Assembly: GCF_000158915.1 (NCBI RefSeq)
Contig: NZ_GG657754.1
Coordinates: 5,054,522-5,105,334, forward strand
Origin: Streptomyces himastatinicus ATCC 53653
Lineage (GTDB): Bacteria; Actinomycetota; Actinomycetes; Streptomycetales; Streptomycetaceae
DNA: 50,813 bases
Direction of reading: 5' to 3'
The notes beneath the pieces are model-generated. The model was not told where the DNA came from and did no database searches. It was given only the letters and a program-made list of their open reading frames with translations. Every line of letters starts with the position of its first letter. Within the stretch, counting starts at the first letter, position 1. A program made the position numbers and the translations under genes. Shown piece by piece: positions 16,127 through 24,198 of the stretch.

Positions 16127-16690
16127 ATGACCGTGGCCATCGACCGTACGACCACCAATGAGCGCGTGCCCTCGCCACCGGTTCGCTTGTCACTGGCCAC
16201 GGCCAGCCCGGTTCCAGGTGCTCTGGACGGTGCGTGGTGGCCCCGCTCCCGCGATCTCCTCCGTGAGCTGCCCGCCCTGACAGACGTGCTGGACGCACGC
16301 TGGGGCCGGATCACGCGGGTCTCCGTGAACCCGGCCCACTGGCCCGTGATTCCGCGCAAGGTGCCGACGACCGGGCACACGGTGAACGTGGGCTGGTTCA
16401 CCGATGAGCAGGACCCGCATAAGTTGATCCTGCTGTCCTACGCCGCAGGCCGCTGGGACCTTCTGGTGATCCCGCCGGAGACGAGTGCGGCAGCAGCCGC
16501 CCGGCTGATGGCCGCCGCGGCCACCGTCGGTGGCCTCCTCACCGCCAGCGGTCTGATGGCGAGCGAATCCGCCTTCCGTGAGGCCGGGGAGGATCTCAGC
16601 CGGGAGGAGGAGTGGGAGACCGATGGTGGGCCGCCTCAGTGGCGGCCAGAGGCCGAACCCGACCGGAATCCTTTGCTCCAAGGGAGGTGA
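16127..16690 (+). CDS. DUF5994-family protein
   Basis: 187 residues from ATG 16127. Same signature as its divergent partner: LDGAWWPRSRDLLRELPALTDVLDARWGRITRVSVNP, then WDLLVIPPETSAAAAARLMAAA. The last ~35 residues are charged and Pro-rich. Function unknown. Followed 4 bp later by a small membrane-protein gene, so probably co-transcribed with it and with the gene at 17008. Confidence 0.85.
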   Translation: MTVAIDRTTTNERVPSPPVRLSLATASPVPGALDGAWWPRSRDLLRELPALTDVLDARWGRITRVSVNPAHWPVIPRKVPTTGHTVNVGWFTDEQDPHKLILLSYAAGRWDLLVIPPETSAAAAARLMAAAATVGGLLTASGLMASESAFREAGEDLSREEEWETDGGPPQWRPEAEPDRNPLLQGR

Positions 16691-16694
16691 GGAT

Positions 16695-16928
16695 GTGGAG
16701 ACCGTCATCACCGTGTCCGTGATCATCGCCATGATCACGCTCGGGGTGCTGCTGATCCACCTGCTCAATGGCCAGCACAACGAGCGGATCGCAGCATTCC
16801 ACTACAGCGATGCCCTGCCGGGAGTCGGCCGACGGAGCCGGAAGAGCCGACAGCCGGCCAGCCCGCCTGATCACCCGCCGCCCCCTCCTTACCTCGAACA
16901 CCGTGGCAGGGCCGCGAACGACGCATGA
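16695..16928 (+). CDS. Small single-pass membrane protein
   Basis: 77 residues from GTG 16695, with GGGAGGTGAG as ribosome binding site. Residues 3-22 (TVITVSVIIAMITLGVLLIH) form one membrane helix; the rest is basic then Pro-rich and cytosolic or disordered. No family is recognised. It lies 4 bp after the DUF5994 gene. Confidence 0.65.
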   Translation: METVITVSVIIAMITLGVLLIHLLNGQHNERIAAFHYSDALPGVGRRSRKSRQPASPPDHPPPPPYLEHRGRAANDA

Positions 16929-17007
16929 CCCTCTCTCCACCGGGGCCGGTGGGCACGAAGCGAGGCCCCACGCCCACCACCACGTCTTCCTGATGAACGA
17001 GGTCACC

Positions 17008-17268
17008 ATGCAGCCACCGGAACCACCCTCGGCAGGGCGCGCCGAAGTGCGTATCGTCGCCGCGTCCCCCGAGGTCGCCCGTCAGGTTGCGGAGGTACTC
17101 CGTCGTTGCTTCGACGGCACCGAACAGCGGAGCTACCCCGCCGGCGCGGAAGGCGGAACCCGCCTCCATCTCACCGTGGACACCACTCACACGGCAGAGC
17201 CGGCACGGTCCTGGCTGGTAGCAAGCCGGTCCTCCGGGCAGAACCGCACGCAGACGGACGAAGCCTGA
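17008..17268 (+). CDS. Hypothetical small protein
   Basis: 86 residues. A beta-alpha pattern (AEVRIVAASPEVARQVAEVLRRCFDGTEQRSYPAG ... TRLHLTVDT) suggests a compact ferredoxin-like or ACT-like fold, without an assigned family. ATG 17008 has GAGG at good distance; ATG 16993 is an alternative without one. It lies upstream of a hairpin terminator at 17415. Confidence 0.6.
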   Translation: MQPPEPPSAGRAEVRIVAASPEVARQVAEVLRRCFDGTEQRSYPAGAEGGTRLHLTVDTTHTAEPARSWLVASRSSGQNRTQTDEA

Positions 17269-17414
17269 AGTGATGCTCCTCCGCGGGTGCGGGCACATCG
17301 CTCACGCCCTGTATCCGCGTCGACGGAAGAACTCCCGGCGCCGAAAAGTCCCTCATGCCGGAAAGGTGCGCCAGGCATAGCATGGTGAAGGGGCCGGTTC
17401 ACTCTCACGTGCGA

Positions 17415-17460
17415 CCGCCCCGAAAGGGCGGCCCCGGTGTTTCTGCACCGGGGCCGTTGT
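17415..17460 (+). terminator. Double-hairpin terminator
   Basis: CCGCCC-N5-GGGCGG is followed at once by the perfect 10-bp stem GGCCCCGGTG / CACCGGGGCC, then GTTGT. It ends the 16127-17268 transcript. The rest of the 17269-17569 gap should hold the promoter of the phosphatase gene, but no convincing -35/-10 pair is visible. Confidence 0.75.
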
Positions 17461-17569
17461 ATCGGGGAGCTCCCGATACGGAAGGGCGGAGGAGGCAGCA
17501 GGAGTGAAATGCGGCAAATAACACAAAAGCTCGCCTCGTGTGAGGGCGGTGCGGCGAAACGAGGTCGCC

Positions 17570-18814
17570 ATGACAGAAGGCGAAGCGGACTTCCGTAAAG
17601 TCACGGTGGATCGGTCAGAGGGATTCGGTGAGCGGCTGCTGGGCTTGCTGCTGGACCGGGCTCACGAGATGCCGCCCCAGCTGATCGCCCCGCTGGTCGC
17701 GGAGGAAGTGAGCAGGATCGGCGGGCGGGACGTCTCGATCCTCCTTCAGGACTACGACCAGCTGATACTGGCTCCCCTGCCGGGCATGAGACTCGTGACC
17801 GGGGAACCCGAGCGGATCGACGATTCTCAGGCCGGCAGGGCTTTTCTGAGCACGACGACGGTGGAACAGCCGCAAACCGATGGCGTACGGATGTTCCTGC
17901 CGCTGCTGGACGGCAGCGACGAGGTGGGGGTGCTGGCCATCACCCTGAGCAGCGTCGATGACGACGACCGGCGGCTGCTGCGGCGCCTCGCCGGCCTGGT
18001 CGCCGACATGCTGGTCACCAAGAACAGCTACACCGATCAGTTCTTCCAGGCCCGGCGCCGTGAGCCGATGACCCTGGCCGCGGAAATCCAATGGTCGCTG
18101 CTGCCCCCGCTGACCATGATCACACCGCAGGTCGCGGTGGCCGGAATCCTCGAGCCCGCCTACGAAGCCGCAGGTGACAGCTTCGACTACGCCCTGAACG
18201 ACAACATCCTGCACATGGCCATCATCGATGCCATGGGCCACGGGCTGGACGCCGCCGTGCTGGCCACCGTCGCCATCGGCGCCTACCGGCATGCCAGACG
18301 CGCCGACGTCGGACTCGCCGAGCTGTACACGTTCATGGACACGGCCATCGACGAGCAGTTCGGGCCCGACCACTTCGTCACTGCACAGATGATGCGCCTG
18401 GATATCGGAACCGGCCATCTGCAATGGGTCAACGCCGGGCACCCGGCGCCCCTGCTGATCCGCGACCACCGCGTCATCCAGGCGCTGGAGAGCCCTGGCA
18501 CCCTACCCGTCGGCTTCGGCGGCGCCACTCCGCAGATCAGCGAGCAGGCGCTGTCCCGCGGCGACCGGATCCTCTTCTTCACCGACGGTCTCGTCGAGGA
18601 GCATCGCACCGGCGAAGAGCAGTTCGGCGAGGAACGGCTGCTCGACTTCGTGAACCGCGCGAGGTGCGAGGGTGAAAGCGTGCAGGAGATGGTGCGCGGC
18701 CTGTCCCACGGCTTGATGCGAGAACGCGGCGGGGTCACCACCGACGACGCCACGCTCTTCCTGGTCGAGTGGTGCGGGGGAACCGCCGACCATCTCGCCA
18801 CGATAGAGATATGA
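17570..18814 (+). CDS. SpoIIE/RsbU-type PP2C serine phosphatase with GAF-like domain
   Basis: 414 residues from ATG 17570 (GAGGTCGCC upstream). Residues ~40-155 resemble a GAF sensory domain. A linker with EIQWSLLPP (signature of the RsbU group) leads to the PP2C phosphatase from ~195: YEAAGDSFDY, IIDAMGHGLDAAVLA, WVNAGHPAPLLI and FFTDGLVEE, which carry the metal-binding Asp residues. These enzymes dephosphorylate anti-anti-sigma factors in stress and sporulation partner-switch systems. No anti-anti-sigma gene is beside it, but an RsbW-like ATPase lies in the other island unit at 6076. Confidence 0.92.
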   Translation: MTEGEADFRKVTVDRSEGFGERLLGLLLDRAHEMPPQLIAPLVAEEVSRIGGRDVSILLQDYDQLILAPLPGMRLVTGEPERIDDSQAGRAFLSTTTVEQPQTDGVRMFLPLLDGSDEVGVLAITLSSVDDDDRRLLRRLAGLVADMLVTKNSYTDQFFQARRREPMTLAAEIQWSLLPPLTMITPQVAVAGILEPAYEAAGDSFDYALNDNILHMAIIDAMGHGLDAAVLATVAIGAYRHARRADVGLAELYTFMDTAIDEQFGPDHFVTAQMMRLDIGTGHLQWVNAGHPAPLLIRDHRVIQALESPGTLPVGFGGATPQISEQALSRGDRILFFTDGLVEEHRTGEEQFGEERLLDFVNRARCEGESVQEMVRGLSHGLMRERGGVTTDDATLFLVEWCGGTADHLATIEI

Positions 18815-19067
18815 CCAGCAGGCTCGCCCCTGGCGCTCGGCTGGCATCTGCAAGGCCGGCCTCGACGAGGTGGGCTTGCAGGCGATGCAGCTCACTGAGC
18901 CGACGGAAGTGAAGAACCTTCTGCGCATCCGCTGGCTCCGTGCCCTATCCATGCCCTTCGCAGCAGTCAGCAGCGGTCAAGAACGGGGCGATCAAGCCCA
19001 CCCCCACACGCCCTGCTGGTCACGTTTCCCTGGTCATCCGCACGACAGCCCCGGAGAGCGTCGTTGA

Positions 19068-19151
19068 TTCCCAAGCTCAGAGCGCGAGTTCGATTCTCGT
19101 CACCCGCTCCAACGCAAAGCCCCAGGCCAGCGGCCCGGGGCTTCTTTGTTG
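19068..19151 (+). repeat. Third att core plus tRNA terminator copy
   Basis: 19068-19111 is identical to the last 44 bases of tRNA-Gly. 19116-19151 is identical to the 36-nt terminator following the tRNA. The similarity continues for about 10 more bases (GTCT-AACCTCTC). It marks the right boundary of unit 2. The preceding 250 bp (18815-19067) show no gene. Confidence 0.9.
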
Positions 19152-19154
19152 TCT

Positions 19155-19348
19155 AAACCTCTCAGGGGGGTGGCGACGGCGGTGTCCACGGCACCGAGCA
19201 ACGCGTCGGCGGTACGGACCCTCACCGCCGCGTCGGACCCCCGGACCGCACCGAGCAGCGAACCCCACAGCAGACCGGTATCGGAGACGTCGACGAGCAT
19301 CCGCTCGTAGCCGCCGAGGAAGTCGGCGTGTATCCGGTCCTGTCTCAT
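19155..19348 (-). pseudogene. 5' fragment of a regulator-like gene next to the att site
   Basis: The frame starts at ATG 19348 with MRQDRIHADFLGGYERMLVD, which resembles the beginning of streptomycete PucR-type regulators. It then loses similarity and runs into the tRNA-terminator repeat, where it stops (open to 19100). It looks like a gene cut by recombination at the att site. The family assignment is from memory of similar N-termini and is weak. Confidence 0.4.
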
Positions 19349-19423
19349 CGGTCCGCTCCCTGTGGTCCGTGGATTCCGGTGGGTCGGTGACGCGTACGGT
19401 CAGTTCAGGGCGAAGTACCGCAG

Positions 19424-20700
19424 TCACAGGTATCCGGCGCACAGAGTCACGGTCACGGCGGTGACGACCAGGCCGTACCGGGTGAACTGCCAGAAGGAGA
19501 TGGGCTGGCGGTTGCGTTCGGCGATGCCCAGGACGACGACATTGGCGGAGGCGCCGATGGCCGTGGCGTTGCCGCCCAGGTCTGCGCCCAGGGTGAGGGC
19601 CCACCACAGCACGTGGACACCGTCACCGCTGCCGAAGCCGTGGGCCAGGTCGGCGGTGATAGGAGCCATGGTGGCGACGTAGGGGATGTTGTCGACGACC
19701 CCGGACAGCACAGCCGAGCCGAACAGCAGCAGCATCGTGGCGCCGAGTTCACTGCCGCCGGTGGCGTCCGCGAGGGCGCGGGAGATCTCTCCGATGACAC
19801 CGGTCTCGATGAGCGAGCCGACCATGATGAACGGCCGGCGAAGAACGCCAGCGTCGGCCACTCCACCTCCTTCAGTGCCTCACCGGTCTCCACCTTGGAG
19901 ATGGCGATGAGCAGCCCGCCGCCGAGCAGGGCGACCACGCTGGGTGCGTAGTGCAGCACCGGATGCGCCACGAACCCGAAAACGACCAGGGCCAGGACTC
20001 CCAGGCCCTGGTAGAGCAGCCGGTGGTCGCGGATGGCCTCGCGCTCCTCCAGCGCCATCACCTCGGCGGCGTGCTGCTCGTCGTACACCAGCGCCTTGCG
20101 GAACATCACCCGGCACAGCAGCACGAGCACGACGGTGAGCAGCGCGGCGATGGGTGCCAGGTGGACGAGGAAGTCGTTGAAGGTCAGCCCGCCCCGGCTG
20201 GCGATGATGATGTTCGGCGGGTCACCGACGAGCGTCGCGGTACCGCCGATATTGGACGCCAGCACCTCGGCGATCAGGAACGGCGCCGCTGGCAGCGCGA
20301 GGCGTTCGCACACCAGCAGGGTGACCGGGGCGACCAGCAGGACCGTGGTGACGTTGTCCAGCAGCGCGGACGCGGAGGCGGTGATGACTATCAGCATGGT
20401 CATCACGCGAAAGGGTTTGCCGCGGGCGCGCTTGGCCGCCCAGATCGCCAGATACTCGAACAGGCCCGTCTGCCGCAGGACCCCGACGATCGCCATCATG
20501 CCCAGCAGCAGGAAGACGACGTTCCAGTCGATCCCGGGGTGCTCGTCGAAGAAGGCGGCCTTGTCGTCCGTGGCACCGATGTCGAGCATGGCCGCCGCCC
20601 CGGCCAGGGCGGCGGCCGTGCGGTGCACGCGCTCACTGATGATCGCCACGTAGGCGACGACGAAAACGGCGATCGCCGCCCAGCAGTGCCAGTCACTCAT
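19424..20700 (-). pseudogene. ArsB/NhaD-like anion or sodium transporter, frameshifted
   Basis: The 5' part (to about 19835) encodes IDWNVVFLLLGMMAIVGVL, SALLDNVTTVLLVAPVTLL and NIGGTATLVGDPPNIIIAS, hallmarks of the SLC13/ArsB/NhaD ion-transporter superfamily. After EWPTLAFFAG the frame derails. The next frame continues FIMVGSLIETGVIGEISRALAD and LSGVVDNIPYVATMAPI through LCAGYL. A single missing base in GCCGGCC-GTTC explains this. The frame then ends at TGA (19424-19426), where the related fragment at 33060 has TGG; 24 bp later comes the natural TGA. One frameshift and one C-terminal nonsense suggest decay, and a sequencing error could explain only the first. It is overlapped at its start by the CBS gene. 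Confidence 0.85.
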
Positions 20701-21162
20701 GGGGCTCCACAGGTCCGAGGAGCCGATGGAGGAGCTGCGAGGCGGTGATCACCCCGAGCAGGTACGGGCCCGCCTTGTCCCGATCGGCCACCGCCACCAG
20801 CGGCTGCGCACACGCGCCATCAACGCGGCCACCTCCAGCGCGGTGTCGTCGGGGGCGGCGATCGGTGGCCGGGCCGCCTCGTCGGACAGCAGGTCACCCA
20901 CCCGGCGGCCGCGCAGTGCCTCGCACAGCCGGTCCGCGTGGTTCTCGTCGACGACCGCCGCCAGCGCCGGATCCTCGACCACATAGCCCGGGACCAACGC
21001 CTTCACCACCTGGGAGGCGGGCAGGATCGCCTTCGGCTCCCCGTCCCCGTCCAGGACCAGCAGCCCGGGCAGTTGGCGCTCGGCCAGGAGGCGGGCCGCC
21101 GCCAGTGCGTCGTCATCGACGCTGACCGACTCGTACTCCACGGCCAGATCACGTGCGCACAT
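20693..21162 (-). pseudogene. CBS-domain protein, frameshifted near its end
   Basis: From ATG 21162: LAVEYESVSVDDDALAAARLLAERQLPGLLVLDG is the first CBS motif, DTALEVAALMARVRS begins the second. After VRS the annotated frame becomes Trp/Arg-rich and stops, but the next frame continues PLVAVADRDKAGPYLLGVITASQLLHRLL and ends at TGA 20693-20695, overlapping the transporter's ATG. One lost base explains it. CBS pairs bind adenine nucleotides and often regulate a linked transporter, as the overlap suggests. Both genes being broken points to operon decay. Confidence 0.8.
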
Positions 21163-21300
21163 CTCCGTCCTCCTTCACCCGGGGCGCCGACGGGACGCCC
21201 TCGACCGTGCGCTTCTCCCTCTCCACATCGTCGTCGTCCGGGATACCCACGAGGTCCTCGACGTCGAAGAGGCGGGCGACGGGCACGTCCCGTGCTGCTG
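21149..21300 (-). pseudogene. C-terminal remnant of the gene upstream of the CBS gene
   Basis: In frame on the minus strand: ARDVPVARLFDVEDLVGIPD, then an acidic tail ending at TGA 21149-21151 inside the CBS start. Codon usage and overlap look genuine, but no start exists; the 5' part has been lost near 21300. Family not recognised. Confidence 0.4.
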
Positions 21301-21385
21301 TGAGCAGCGATGGAGAAAACGTTGACGCCCGCTGTCCGCACGACGCGGGGGATGTCTCGCGCGCGCTTTGGAGTAACGAGTGGGG

Positions 21386-22018
21386 TCAGGGCGGTGTGAG
21401 GGTGTCGAGTTGTGCGGCGAGGTCGGGGTGAGTGGTGGTCAGGTGGGGGCGGGTGGCGTTGAGGGGACGGATGAGCTCGGCGGGGTCGTCGTGGGCGAGG
21501 GCGGCGTGGAGCTGGCTGAGCGGGAGGCGGGCCGTGGTGGGCAGGTCAGTGAGGGCGGCGATCTGGCCGGCGATGCGGCGCAGGTCGGCTGCGTTGCGGC
21601 GGGCCCAGGTGGTGGTGGTGCGTTGGGCAGCGCGGCGTTCGCGGGTGGCCTGGACGCGTTGTTCGCCGGTGGTTCCGGCGGGACCGGGCCGGTTGCGCAG
21701 GTAGCGGCGTTCGGCGGCCTGGCGGCTGGCGACGCCGAGAGGGTGGGCGAGGTCCGCCCAGCTGGCACCCGCCTCTCGAGCGGTTTCGATCAGCCCGGAT
21801 TCCCATCCAGCGAGCTGCTCGCGTACCTGCCGCAGCAGGAGAAGCGAGGCCAGGGCCTGCTCCGGGCCGACGTCGTGAGTGTCGGCAGCGCCGGGGACCT
21901 CTTGGCGGGCGGCGTGCAGGGCGTCGTCTATGGCGTGCAGGGCTGCCGCGGCAGTGAGGAACGACGCCGGGCTCTGTGTGTCGGCACTGGACGATGCCGG
22001 CTGGTCGGCCGGGGTCAT
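21386..22018 (-). CDS. HSP18 transcriptional regulator (RheA-like)
   Basis: 210 residues. A central helix-turn-helix is visible in AGASWADLAHPLGVASRQAAERRYLRN. This family is encoded divergently from hsp18/hsp20 in Streptomyces and represses it until heat shock. ATG 22018 is the start because GGGAGG lies 6 nt before it; GTG 22024 would overlap that site. Two operators in the shared promoter region (22036-22054, 22062-22080) fit autoregulation. The second repeat of the C-terminal half is helical without an obvious ligand pocket. Confidence 0.82.
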   Translation of the reverse strand: MTPADQPASSSADTQSPASFLTAAAALHAIDDALHAARQEVPGAADTHDVGPEQALASLLLLRQVREQLAGWESGLIETAREAGASWADLAHPLGVASRQAAERRYLRNRPGPAGTTGEQRVQATRERRAAQRTTTTWARRNAADLRRIAGQIAALTDLPTTARLPLSQLHAALAHDDPAELIRPLNATRPHLTTTHPDLAAQLDTLTPP

Positions 22019-22035
22019 GGGCACCTCCCTCAGGT

Positions 22036-22054
22036 AGTCGTCCTTTGGACGACA
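22036..22054. promoter_or_regulatory. Second, diverged RheA-type operator
   Basis: AGTCGTC-N5-GACGACA has the same 7-5-7 layout as the main operator with A-to-G/T-to-C changes. Its centre is 26 bp from the main site, and it sits just upstream of the regulator's ribosome binding site. Confidence 0.65.
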
Positions 22055-22060
22055 TCAGGT

Positions 22061-22089
22061 TTGTCATCCATTGGATGACATGCTACAAC
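22061..22089 (+). promoter_or_regulatory. hsp20 promoter with RheA operator
   Basis: -35 TTGTCA (22061-22066), 17-nt spacer, -10 TACAAC (22084-22089). The operator TGTCATC-N5-GATGACA at 22062-22080 covers the -35 and spacer. To my knowledge this is the sequence reported for RheA control of hsp18 in S. albus, so repression by occlusion is expected. Confidence 0.85.
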
Positions 22090-22146
22090 GGAATCAGTGA
22101 GGCGCATTGGCAGCAACTGCCCGAACCTTCCTGGAGGTGTTTTCCG

Positions 22147-22578
22147 ATGTTGATGCGCACCGACCCCTTCCGTGAGCTCGACCGGCTGACGCAGCAGCTG
22201 ATGGGACCGGCCACCTGGTCCCGGCCATCCCCGATGCCGATGGACGCCTACCGCGAGGGCGACCAGTACGTGGTGGCCTTCGACATCCCCGGCGTCAGCG
22301 CGGACGCGATCGACATCGACGTCGAACGCAACATGCTGACCGTCAAGGCCGAGCGCCGACCCCTGGCGAAGACCGACGACGTGCAGATGGAACTGTCCGA
22401 GCGGCCGCTGGGCGCCTTCTCCCGCCAGATCGCGCTCGCCGACACCCTCGATACCGAGCACATCCAGGCCGACTACGACGCGGGCGTGCTCACCCTGCGC
22501 ATCCCGATCGCCGAGCGCGCCAAGCCCCGCAAGGTCACCATCGGCGTCGGAGCCGGCCGCAAGGAGATCTCCGGCTGA
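22147..22578 (+). CDS. hsp18: Hsp20/alpha-crystallin small heat-shock protein
   Basis: 143 residues from ATG 22147 with GGAGGT 8 nt upstream. A short N-terminus (RTDPFRELDRLTQQLMG) is followed by the alpha-crystallin domain, residues ~35-130: YVVAFDIPGVSADAIDIDVERNMLTVKAER and YDAGVLTLRIPIAE, then a short C-terminal tail. It is an ATP-independent holdase that keeps unfolding proteins soluble. Repressed from the operators upstream. A 12-bp-stem hairpin at 22605 ends the transcript. Confidence 0.95.
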   Translation: MLMRTDPFRELDRLTQQLMGPATWSRPSPMPMDAYREGDQYVVAFDIPGVSADAIDIDVERNMLTVKAERRPLAKTDDVQMELSERPLGAFSRQIALADTLDTEHIQADYDAGVLTLRIPIAERAKPRKVTIGVGAGRKEISG

Positions 22579-22604
22579 ACCGGACAGACAAGGGCTGAAC
22601 AGCG

Positions 22605-22646
22605 GCGGAGGACGGGTATCTGATCTCCCCCTCGCCCGTCCTCCGC
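22605..22646 (+). terminator. Hairpin after hsp20
   Basis: Perfect 12-bp arms GCGGAGGACGGG and CCCGTCCTCCGC around an 18-nt loop. There is no T-run, so termination is probable but unproven. Confidence 0.55.
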
Positions 22647-22678
22647 GCCACGGGCCGAGGAAGGGGGCGACGGCCGAC

Positions 22679-23074
22679 GTGGCTGTGCGACGTGAAGCGT
22701 TCCTCGACCATGTGAAGGAACGCGGCGAATACGACACTCCGCAGGAGGCCGAACGCGCGGCCCGCGTGGTGCTCGCCCTGCTGGGCGCACACCTGGTCGG
22801 CGAGGTACGCGCCCAGCTGGCGGCGCGTCTGCCGGAAGGCTTCGCCCTGATCCTCCTCAACCCGCTACAGAGCGCCGAGCCGCTAACCCCGGAGCGGTTC
22901 GTGCGGGCGACCGCGGCCTGGATCGAAGGGGCCACCGAACAGACCGCGGCCTGGGACGTCAGCGCTGTCCTGTCCACGGTCGCCGACAGCGCCGGCGACG
23001 ACCTCCTCAGCGAGATCCTGCTCCAGCTCCCCGTCGGCTACGACCTCCTCTTCGGCCGCCCCCGACCCACCTGA
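22679..23074 (+). CDS. DUF2267 family protein
   Basis: 131 residues from GTG 22679. The N-terminal FLDHVKERGEYDTPQEAERAARVVLALLGAHLVGEVRAQLAARLP is the DUF2267 signature, and the C-terminal half repeats a helical pattern ending LLQLPVGYDLLFG. Members are small cytosolic helical proteins often encoded with heat-shock or ion-stress genes; the biochemical role is unknown. It is followed by a paralogue after 68 bp. Confidence 0.85.
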   Translation: MAVRREAFLDHVKERGEYDTPQEAERAARVVLALLGAHLVGEVRAQLAARLPEGFALILLNPLQSAEPLTPERFVRATAAWIEGATEQTAAWDVSAVLSTVADSAGDDLLSEILLQLPVGYDLLFGRPRPT

Positions 23075-23142
23075 CCACCCACCCCCGGTGACCGCACACC
23101 GGCCACCACGACCCTGGTGACAGAAAGGCAACCACCGCAGTG

Positions 23143-23577
23143 ATGTCCGACCAGAGCGCACCGCTCCAGCAGCCCCGCACAAGGGCGTACGAGCACATGC
23201 TGGAAAAGGTCCGCTACGACGGCGCCTACCCCACCCGCGAGAAGGCCGAAGGAGCCGCCTGCCTCGTCCTCGCGGGACTGGGACGTCAGCTGACCGGCGA
23301 CGAACGCGTCGAACTGGCCGCCCGCCTACCCCTCGAAGCCGCACGCATCCTCACCGCCCAGATCCCCGACACCCAGCCGCTGGGCGGCTGGGCCTTCGTC
23401 AAGGACCTCGCCGCCCGCACCGGCGCCTCCCTGGCCACCACCCGCTGGGACACCGGATCCGTCTTCTCCGCCGTCGCGGCCTACGCCGGCCCCGACCTCA
23501 TCACCCGCATCCTGCGCCAGCTCCCCTCCGGCTACGCGCTGCTGTTCGGCCGCGCCGAACTCACCCCCGCCGCATAG
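23143..23577 (+). CDS. DUF2267 family protein (paralogue)
   Basis: 144 residues from ATG 23143 (GTG 23140 also possible). It shares the layout of the preceding gene: YEHMLEKVRYDGAYPTREKAEGAACLVLAGLGRQLTGDERVELAARLP, and the end ILRQLPSGYALLFGRAEL parallels LLQLPVGYDLLFGRPRP. The pair looks like a tandem duplication and is probably one transcript. Function unknown. Confidence 0.85.
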   Translation: MSDQSAPLQQPRTRAYEHMLEKVRYDGAYPTREKAEGAACLVLAGLGRQLTGDERVELAARLPLEAARILTAQIPDTQPLGGWAFVKDLAARTGASLATTRWDTGSVFSAVAAYAGPDLITRILRQLPSGYALLFGRAELTPAA

Positions 23578-23755
23578 ACGGGGACATGCGTGCTCGGGGC
23601 GGGCGCGCGACGACCGCCGCGTCGCTGTCCGCCCTGCGCCCCGGACCATGCGAGGTGACCGCCGTTGCCTGCTCGACCGCCCGCATCGACCTCCTGGCAA
23701 GCACGGTCGAGCGCATCGGGGCGCCGGTAGATAAGAAGACACGATCAGACACCAC

Positions 23756-23818
23756 AAAGCCCCAGGCCAGCGGCCCGGGGCTTCTTTGTTGCCCAGACCT
23801 CTCTACGCCTCTCGTGCC
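23756..23818 (+). repeat. Remnant of an att flank (tRNA terminator plus GTGCCAG)
   Basis: The 36-nt tRNA-Gly terminator is repeated exactly at 23756-23791, followed by AGACCTCTCT and CTCGTGCCAG, matching the order beside the tRNA at 3912-3997. The 44-bp tRNA core itself is missing. It marks the left end of a decayed third copy of the element. Confidence 0.75.
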
Positions 23819-24157
23819 AGATGGCTCATCGTCGCGTTTCTCACTGGCCGCCTTGCGGTCGGCTGCGACGCGGGTGTCGATCCCGGCTGCCAACTGGGCT
23901 CCGTCGTCGAACACTCCGGGATCGACGCGGCCTTCGTCTACACCTTCGCCCGCTACGACCTGCCGCATGACGAGGACAACGACGACCGCGACTTCGACAA
24001 GGCGTCCTTCGGCATCGTCAAGGTCCTCACCGACGGCCGCACGGGAACCACCTATCCCGGCCTGCCATGGGAGCCCAAGGCCGCCTTCAGCGCACTCGCG
24101 GAGTACGGCCGCAGTCGGGTCGGCAGCGCTGGGCCTCCCCCGGTCGCGGCCGGATGA
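23786..24157 (+). pseudogene. C-terminal fragment of a TIM-barrel hydrolase-like protein
   Basis: The frame contains GIDAAFVYTFARYDLPHDEDNDDRDFDKASFGIVKVL and TYPGLPWEPKAAFSALAEYG. These resemble the end of a Streptomyces family annotated as abortive infection or glycosidase-like proteins. The first ~50 codons lie in the terminator repeat and are not related, so the N-terminal three quarters are missing. Family call is from remembered pattern, hence moderate confidence. Confidence 0.5.
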
Positions 24158-24198
24158 GGCGGGGCGGCTGCCGTGCGTCACGACAGTGAGCCGGCCGC

